DNA from: Silvimonas sp.
Lineage (GTDB): Bacteria; Pseudomonadota; Gammaproteobacteria; Burkholderiales; Chitinibacteraceae
Reading direction: 5' to 3'
NCBI GenBank assembly: GCA_030151005.1
Contig: JASLES010000388.1
Location: forward strand, 1 to 10,294
DNA length: 10,294 nt
Shown piece after piece: positions 5,951-10,294 of the stretch. Position 1 is the first letter of the stretch. Each line of letters opens with the position of its first letter. Under the pieces are notes generated by a model. The model searched no databases, was not told the DNA's origin, and saw only the letters and a list, made by a program, of their open reading frames with translations. Made by a program: the position numbers and the translations under genes.

Positions 5951-7060
5951 ATGGCCGCCAGCATTTCCCCGATCAAGGACATCATCGCCGACATTCGTGC
6001 CGGCAAAATGGTCATTCTGGTTGATGAAGAAGACCGCGAGAACGAGGGTGACCTGGTACTCGCCGCGGATTACGTCACGCCGGAAGCCATCAATTTCATG
6101 GCCAAATACGGCCGTGGTCTGATCTGCCTGACGCTGTCTGCCGAGCGTTGCCAGCAACTGGCCCTGCCGTTGATGGTGAACAACAATGGTTCCAGTCACG
6201 GCACCAATTTCACCGTATCGATTGAGGCGGCCGAAGGTGTCAGTACCGGTATTTCGGCCCATGATCGCGCGCTGACCATCCGCAAAGCGGTTGCGTTTGA
6301 CGCCAAGCCGGGTGACCTGGTATCGCCGGGACATGTGTTCCCGCTGTTGGCGCAGCCAGGCGGTGTGCTGGTGCGCGCTGGCCATACCGAGGCCGGCTCT
6401 GATCTGGCCATGCTGGGTGGCTTGTCGCCTGCCTCCGTCATCTGCGAAATCATGAACGATGACGGCACCATGGCGCGCCTGCCGGAACTGCTGGCCTTTG
6501 CCGCCGAGCATGACATCAAGATCGGTACCATTGCAGATCTGATCCATTATCGCAGCCAGACCGAAACACTGATTGAATGCAAAGGGCGCCGCACGGTAGA
6601 AACGTTTGCCGGTGACTTTGAACTGGCCGTGTTCCGCGACAAACTAACCGAAACCACGCACCTGGCGCTGGTCAAGGGCACGCCCTCGCCGGATAAAGAA
6701 ACGCTGGTGCGCGTGCATGAACCCGCCTCGCTGATCGACTGGCTTGATCTTTCGCATTCCGGCCATTCCTGGAATGTGCGTGAGTCGCTGGATGCCATCG
6801 CCAAAGCCGATAGCGGCGTGATGATTTTGTTGCACCGTACTGAAGACGGTAATGATCTGCTGGCGCGGGCATTGCCGGAACTCAAGCTTGAGCAAGTGCG
6901 CAAGTGGGATATGCGTACCTACGGCATTGGCGCGCAAATGCTCAAGTCGCTGGGTGTGGGCAAGATGCGTTTGCTCAGCCCGGAACGCAAGATCCCGAGC
7001 ATGACCGGGTTCGGACTGGAAATCACCGGTTTTGAGCTGCCGCGTTGTGCAGAGAAATAA
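5951..7060 (+). CDS. ribBA: 3,4-dihydroxy-2-butanone 4-phosphate synthase fused to a degenerate GTP cyclohydrolase II-like domain (RibBX type)
   Basis: The N-terminal domain (about 1-200) converts ribulose 5-phosphate to the four-carbon unit used by RibH. It has the acidic metal motif DEEDRENEGDL (25-35), HGTNFTVSIEA (83-93) and PGHVFPLLAQPGGVLVRAGH (126-145). The C-terminal domain (about 203-369) is aligned by fold to GTP cyclohydrolase II and keeps YGIGAQML (324-331) and a GFGLEITG ending. It lacks the zinc cysteines: the expected HSECLTGD is replaced by HEPASLIDW (256-264), and no RCDCG follows (WNVRESLDAI, 274-283). It should therefore not be a working cyclohydrolase. This matches the RibBX variant described in Proteobacteria. 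Automatic annotation would probably call it bifunctional RibBA. ATG directly follows the ribE stop. Confidence 0.95.
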   Translation: MAASISPIKDIIADIRAGKMVILVDEEDRENEGDLVLAADYVTPEAINFMAKYGRGLICLTLSAERCQQLALPLMVNNNGSSHGTNFTVSIEAAEGVSTGISAHDRALTIRKAVAFDAKPGDLVSPGHVFPLLAQPGGVLVRAGHTEAGSDLAMLGGLSPASVICEIMNDDGTMARLPELLAFAAEHDIKIGTIADLIHYRSQTETLIECKGRRTVETFAGDFELAVFRDKLTETTHLALVKGTPSPDKETLVRVHEPASLIDWLDLSHSGHSWNVRESLDAIAKADSGVMILLHRTEDGNDLLARALPELKLEQVRKWDMRTYGIGAQMLKSLGVGKMRLLSPERKIPSMTGFGLEITGFELPRCAEK

Positions 7061-7081
7061 GAAATAAGAAATAAGAAATAA
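7054..7081. repeat. Heptanucleotide tandem array (GAAATAA)x4 at the ribBA stop
   Basis: Four perfect GAAATAA copies run end to end. The first copy contains the last bases of ribBA and its TAA stop (7058-7060). Because 7 is not a multiple of 3, the TAA triplets fall in all three reading frames, so any readthrough or frameshift is stopped. The 61-bp ribBA-ribH gap is otherwise A-rich and shows no terminator. Confidence 0.9.
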
Positions 7082-7121
7082 ACGCAATAAAACAGATAAC
7101 CTGACCAAGGAATACCTCGAC

Positions 7122-7595
7122 ATGTCGATCAATCCGTCGATTCCATTTATCGCCCCCAACCTGAACGGGGAAGGGCTGCGCATTGCCATCGTGATGGCAC
7201 GTTTCAATACACCGGTGTGCGAAGGCCTGCGTGACGCTTGCCTTGCCGAACTCAAAAAGCTGGGCGTGCAGGATGAAGACCTGCTGCTGACCACCGTGCC
7301 GGGCGCGCTGGAAATCCCGCTGGTGCTGCAATCGCTGGCCGAGTCAGACCAGTACGATGCGCTGATCGCACTGGGCGCCGTGATCCGCGGCGAAACCTAT
7401 CACTTTGAGCTGGTCTCCAATGAATCTGGCGCAGGAGTCACCCGTATTGGCCTGGACGCAGGCATTCCGATTGCCAACGCCGTTCTGACGACCGAGACCG
7501 ACGAGCAAGCAGAAGTGCGTGTGCAGGAAAAGGGCACGGATGCAGCCCGCGTTGCCGTGGAAATGGCTAATCTGCAAAAGGCGTTGCGAGCATGA
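7122..7595 (+). CDS. ribH: 6,7-dimethyl-8-ribityllumazine synthase
   Basis: This is the penultimate riboflavin step: it condenses 5-amino-6-ribitylaminouracil with dihydroxybutanone phosphate (product of the upstream ribB domain). Family members assemble as pentamers or 60-meric capsids. The protein has 157 residues, the normal size. Motifs are ARFN (26-29, substrate-stacking Phe), TVPGALEIPLVL (58-69), ALGAVIRGETYHFELVSN (83-100) including the probable catalytic His94, and ANAVLTTETDEQAEVR (118-133). AAGGAA (7107-7112) lies 9 bases before the ATG. The stop overlaps nusB by 4 bases (ATGA). It has its own A-rich leader after the GAAATAA array, so limited independent translation control is possible. 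Confidence 0.97.
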   Translation: MSINPSIPFIAPNLNGEGLRIAIVMARFNTPVCEGLRDACLAELKKLGVQDEDLLLTTVPGALEIPLVLQSLAESDQYDALIALGAVIRGETYHFELVSNESGAGVTRIGLDAGIPIANAVLTTETDEQAEVRVQEKGTDAARVAVEMANLQKALRA

Positions 7596-8083
7596 GCGAA
7601 GTCAACCAACCGGGCGCAGACGCCCCGAAAAAGCCGCCCAAGTCGGCCCGTCGCCGCTCGCGCGAATTTGCCATGCAGGGTTTGTACCAGTGGCAACTGA
7701 CCGGGGAATCCATCCCGGCCATCGAGCGCTTCCTGAAAGAAAGCAGCCCCTACTTCGTGAAGGCGGATGAAGGTTTGTTCAAGTCTATTCTGGTGGGCGG
7801 CATTCAGAGCAATGCAGCGCTGACGGAGGCTTTGAAGCCGCACGTGGATCGTGACTTTGAAGAAGTCAGCCCGGTTGAGCGCGCCATCTTGTTTGTGGGG
7901 GCGCAAGAAATCATCAATATGCCGGAAACCCCTTATCCGGTGATCATCAACGAGGCGATCGAGCTGGCCAAAACCTTTGGCGGTACCGATGGCCATCGTT
8001 TTGTGAACGGTGTACTGGACAAGCTGGCCGCCGAAGTGCGCCCGGTAGAAGTGGAAGCCATCCGCGCCAAGCGCGCACGCTAA
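7592..8083 (+). CDS. nusB: Transcription antitermination factor NusB
   Basis: NusB binds boxA RNA with NusE (ribosomal protein S10) and helps RNA polymerase read through rRNA operons. The 163-residue protein is longer than E. coli NusB (139) because of a Pro/Lys-rich N-terminal extension (about 1-18) and a charged C-terminal tail (about 150-163); neither looks catalytic. Core motifs are ARRRSREFAMQGLYQWQLTG (19-38, the basic RNA-binding N-terminal helix), EGLFKSILVGGI (60-71), PVERAILFVGAQEI (94-107) and the family-typical PVIINEAIELAKTFGGTDG (116-134) followed by FVNGVLDKLA. The ATG overlaps the ribH stop (ATGA). The ribH-nusB-thiL order is conserved in many proteobacteria. Confidence 0.97.
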   Translation: MSEVNQPGADAPKKPPKSARRRSREFAMQGLYQWQLTGESIPAIERFLKESSPYFVKADEGLFKSILVGGIQSNAALTEALKPHVDRDFEEVSPVERAILFVGAQEIINMPETPYPVIINEAIELAKTFGGTDGHRFVNGVLDKLAAEVRPVEVEAIRAKRAR

Positions 8084-8096
8084 GCCAGCCAAAGCA

Positions 8097-9068
8097 GTGA
8101 ACGAGTTCGATCTGATCAAGCGGTATTTCAACCCGTCTACCCAGCCTGCAGTTGCGGATCTGGGGATCGGGGATGATGCCGCGCTGTTCACGCCCCGTCC
8201 CGGTTTTCAATTGGCTATTTCGGTCGATATGCTGGTCAGTGGCCGGCATTTCTTTGCCGATGTCGACCCTTGGCGGTTAGGGCACAAGGCGCTGGCGGTT
8301 AATCTCTCGGATATGGCGGCGATGGGCGCGCAGCCGCGCTGGTTCACCCTGGCGCTGGCCTTGCCGGAGGCCAATCCCGCCTGGCTGGCTGCATTCAGCC
8401 AGGGCATGTTCGCGCTTGCCGCCGAGCACCAGGTGGAACTGGTGGGTGGCGATACCACGCGCGGGCCGCTCACCATCAGCATCCAGATCGCCGGCGAAGT
8501 TGAAACCGGCACTGCGCTAACACGCGGCGCGGCGAATGCGGGCGATGACGTTTGGGTATCGGGTTTGCTCGGAGCCGCCGCTGCCGCAGTTGCTCATCGA
8601 GCAGAGGCGCTGCAGCTGGACAAACATGTGTTGACCCGTTGTCAGGACCGGCTGGAGTTGCCCACGCCCCGTGTGGCCCTGGGGCGTGCGCTGCGTGGCC
8701 TGGCAAGTGCCTGCCTTGATCTGTCAGATGGCATCATCGGGGATCTGGCGCATATTTGTGCGCGCTCTGGCCTGCGTGCGCAGCTGCAGGCCAGCAGTCT
8801 GCCGATCGACCCGGTACTGGCAGACTTGCCGCTCTCCTCGCAGCAGAAATTCGCCCTGACTGGTGGGGATGAATATGAACTGTGTTTTTGCGCGCCACCA
8901 GCACATCGTGAGCAAATTGCCCGGCTTGCCGCACAAAGTGGCTTGCCGCTGACCCGGGTCGGTCGTATGCTCGCGCCGCAGACGGATGCCCGGCCGGTAC
9001 AGTTGGTGGATGACACCGGCGCTGTGCTGGACTTCGGGCATGGTGCATTTGATCATTTTGGTGTGTGA
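8097..9068 (+). CDS. thiL: Thiamine-monophosphate kinase
   Basis: This enzyme phosphorylates thiamine monophosphate with ATP to give thiamine diphosphate, the active cofactor. It belongs to the PurM/AIR-synthase-like fold family. The protein has 323 residues (E. coli 325). It uses a GTG start 13 bp after the nusB stop; the following NEFDLIKRYF matches the usual ThiL N-terminus, which decides the start although the Shine-Dalgarno is weak. Motifs are GIGDDAAL (23-30), ISVDMLVSGRHF (41-52), LAVNLSDMAAMGA (66-78), GGDTTRGPL (117-125), the second-half LDLSDGIIGDL (207-217) and GGDEYELCF (256-264). The C-terminus FDHFGV is typical. Metal- and nucleotide-binding aspartates appear intact. Confidence 0.96.
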   Translation: MNEFDLIKRYFNPSTQPAVADLGIGDDAALFTPRPGFQLAISVDMLVSGRHFFADVDPWRLGHKALAVNLSDMAAMGAQPRWFTLALALPEANPAWLAAFSQGMFALAAEHQVELVGGDTTRGPLTISIQIAGEVETGTALTRGAANAGDDVWVSGLLGAAAAAVAHRAEALQLDKHVLTRCQDRLELPTPRVALGRALRGLASACLDLSDGIIGDLAHICARSGLRAQLQASSLPIDPVLADLPLSSQQKFALTGGDEYELCFCAPPAHREQIARLAAQSGLPLTRVGRMLAPQTDARPVQLVDDTGAVLDFGHGAFDHFGV

Positions 9069-9128
9069 ATCCACGCACCAGCACTGACGATTCGCTGCTG
9101 ACATCGTTCGGGCAATTAAAGGTTATCC

Positions 9129-9632
9129 ATGGGAAAAAGCGGAACGGTTCCGGCTGACTGGCGTTTTTGTTTCAGCCACCCGGCACATTTTATTGCACTG
9201 GGATTTGGTAGCGGCGTAGCACCCAAAGCACCGGGCACATTTGGCTCTTTGGCGGCGATTCCGCTATTTGCGGCCATGTTGTACCTGTGGCCACCCATTT
9301 TTATCCTGTCGATCACGGCGTTGGTATTCGTGATTGGTTGGTGGGCGGCCAGCAAAACCGGGCATGACCTGGGCGTACATGATCATGGTGCGATCGTCAT
9401 CGATGAGATCGTGGCCATGTGGCTGGTCTTGCTGGTGGTGCCGCTCAACTTCTGGTGGTGGATTGCCGCATTTGCCGCTTTCCGGCTATTTGATATCTGG
9501 AAACCCTGGCCCATCCGCTGGTTTGATGCCCAGGTGCCGGGTGGCCTGGGGGTGATGGTTGACGACATCGTCGCCGCTTTCTATGCAGTGATTGTGCTTG
9601 TGCTGGCGCAGATGCTACTGGCTCACGTTTGA
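9129..9632 (+). CDS. pgpA: Phosphatidylglycerophosphatase A
   Basis: This inner-membrane phosphatase removes phosphate from phosphatidylglycerophosphate to make phosphatidylglycerol. The protein has 167 residues, close to the usual length. Signature blocks are GFGSGVAPKAPGTFGSLAAI (25-44), GAIVIDEIVAMW (87-98) and the acidic FRLFDIWKPWPIR (118-130) with GGLGVMVDDIVAA (138-150). Hydrophobic stretches at about 42-72, 95-118 and 145-165 are probable membrane segments. ATG follows AAAGG (9118-9122) by 6 bases. The 60-bp gap after thiL holds no obvious promoter or terminator, so it is probably the last gene of the operon, ended by the shared terminator downstream. Confidence 0.96.
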   Translation: MGKSGTVPADWRFCFSHPAHFIALGFGSGVAPKAPGTFGSLAAIPLFAAMLYLWPPIFILSITALVFVIGWWAASKTGHDLGVHDHGAIVIDEIVAMWLVLLVVPLNFWWWIAAFAAFRLFDIWKPWPIRWFDAQVPGGLGVMVDDIVAAFYAVIVLVLAQMLLAHV

Positions 9633-9655
9633 GCGGCGAGACGGCAAGCACAATA

Positions 9656-9683
9656 AAAAAACGGGCCAACAGGCCCGTTTTTT
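9656..9683. terminator. Bidirectional rho-independent terminator between pgpA and bamC
   Basis: AAAAAACGGGCC (9656-9667) is perfectly complementary to GGCCCGTTTTTT (9672-9683) around an AACA loop. With A-runs on the left and T-runs on the right, it gives a hairpin plus U-tract on both strands. It can therefore end both pgpA (+) and the convergent bamC (-), whose stop lies 19 bp away. Confidence 0.92.
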
Positions 9684-9701
9684 CTGGCAGCACACCCGTA
9701 C

Positions 9702-10294
9702 TTATTTGAGTTGGGTTTGCAGCTTGGAGAGGATGTCGTACACCACTTTGCCATCGGCAGCGTGGCCATCCTTGCCGGTCACTGTCACCTTGATGGTGTT
9801 CAGTTCCTGCTTGAGTACCACCTGGAATTCAGACTGCTTGGCCACGGTGTTGTCCGGCTTCTTCTTCCAGAACGCCAGCTTGTTCATGAAGCCATCGCTG
9901 GTTTCTTCCTTGCCGATGTCGGACTCGGCCTGCTTCACGTAGTACACACCTTCAGAGCGGTTGCGGTCGAACACGACATAGCCAGTACGATCCAGCGCCA
10001 GGCCCACACGACGCCATGCGCGATCATAAGTATCGTTCACGCTCAGTGCAGTGTTGTTCTCGGTCAGTGTTGCGCCATCCGGTACCTTCACCGGAGCCGC
10101 GACAACCTGTTGAGCTTGCTGTGCCGGCATGCCGAACTTCTGCAGCATCAATGCCAGCATCTGGGCTTCCAGTTCCGGATCTTCATCGCGTGGCGTCCAG
10201 ACTGTCTGAACATTGGTGTCGCCACCGGCACCGCCACCAGTACGCGGGCTATCGCTGCCGTTGTCCTTGTAGACTTCCTTCCTGCCTTGGTAGG
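9702..10294 (-). CDS. bamC: Outer membrane protein assembly factor BamC (NlpB), 5'-truncated by window edge
   Basis: BamC is a lipoprotein of the BAM complex, which folds beta-barrel proteins into the outer membrane. The frame stays open to the right edge, beyond the first internal Met at 10160. About 196 C-terminal residues are visible; the signal peptide, lipobox cysteine and N-terminal part are outside. Numbered in the fragment, the end of the first helix-grip domain shows YQGRKEVYKD (1-10) and WTPRDEDPELEAQML (32-46), separated by a Gly-rich, low-complexity segment (about 19-24). The second helix-grip domain spans about 80-196 (NDTYDRAWRRVGLALDRTG, then VVFDRNRSEGVYYV) and ends in a long helix (YDILSKLQTQLK). 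It runs opposite to the rest of the window; in related bacteria it follows dapA, which would lie to the right. Confidence 0.93.
   Translation of the reverse strand, partial: YQGRKEVYKDNGSDSPRTGGGAGGDTNVQTVWTPRDEDPELEAQMLALMLQKFGMPAQQAQQVVAAPVKVPDGATLTENNTALSVNDTYDRAWRRVGLALDRTGYVVFDRNRSEGVYYVKQAESDIGKEETSDGFMNKLAFWKKKPDNTVAKQSEFQVVLKQELNTIKVTVTGKDGHAADGKVVYDILSKLQTQLK

Noticed and set aside
5609..6547. 312-codon antisense open frame across ribE/ribBA
   Set aside because: It is a shadow of two well-supported genes, with no motifs or start context.

Overview
The window is a stretch of bacterial housekeeping chromosome. It is moderately GC-rich, densely coded, and almost entirely on the + strand. 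Gene content, gene order and protein style suggest a betaproteobacterium, possibly of the Neisseriales/Chromobacteriaceae kind. That placement is an inference from protein motifs, the rib-nusB-thiL-pgpA order and the intergenic repeat types; no search was run. I see no phage, IS transposase, CRISPR array, tRNA or rRNA, and no convincing new multi-gene system.

Layout. Positions 2-1069 hold the 3' part of purD (purine synthesis), closed by a strong terminator. Positions 1121 to about 2000 are a gene-free island of repeats: two inverted copies of a hairpin-bearing module, two perfect hexanucleotide tandem arrays (GCCAAA x7, CAGTTG x8) and a roughly 150-bp imperfect inverted repeat. glyA (2118-3365) follows with its own terminator. 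A tight co-directional cluster runs from 3578 to 9632: nrdR, ribD, a 59-residue zinc-ribbon gene, ribE, ribBA (RibBX type), ribH, nusB, thiL and pgpA. A symmetric, bidirectional terminator (9656-9683) separates it from convergent bamC, which runs off the right edge.

How the genes work together. RibD, RibB, RibH and RibE supply every riboflavin step encoded here except the first, GTP cyclohydrolase II. The second domain of the RibBA protein lacks the zinc and catalytic motifs of that enzyme, so an independent ribA is expected elsewhere. ThiL makes thiamine diphosphate, NusB serves transcription antitermination, NrdR represses ribonucleotide reductase genes, PgpA makes phosphatidylglycerol, and GlyA and PurD feed one-carbon and purine metabolism. 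Overlapping or abutting start and stop codons (nrdR/ribD, zinc ribbon/ribE, ribE/ribBA, ribH/nusB) point to one translationally coupled operon.

The most noteworthy items are the RibBX-type degenerate domain, the zinc-ribbon microprotein inside the riboflavin operon, the repeat island, and a GAAATAA x4 heptamer array that begins inside the ribBA stop region.
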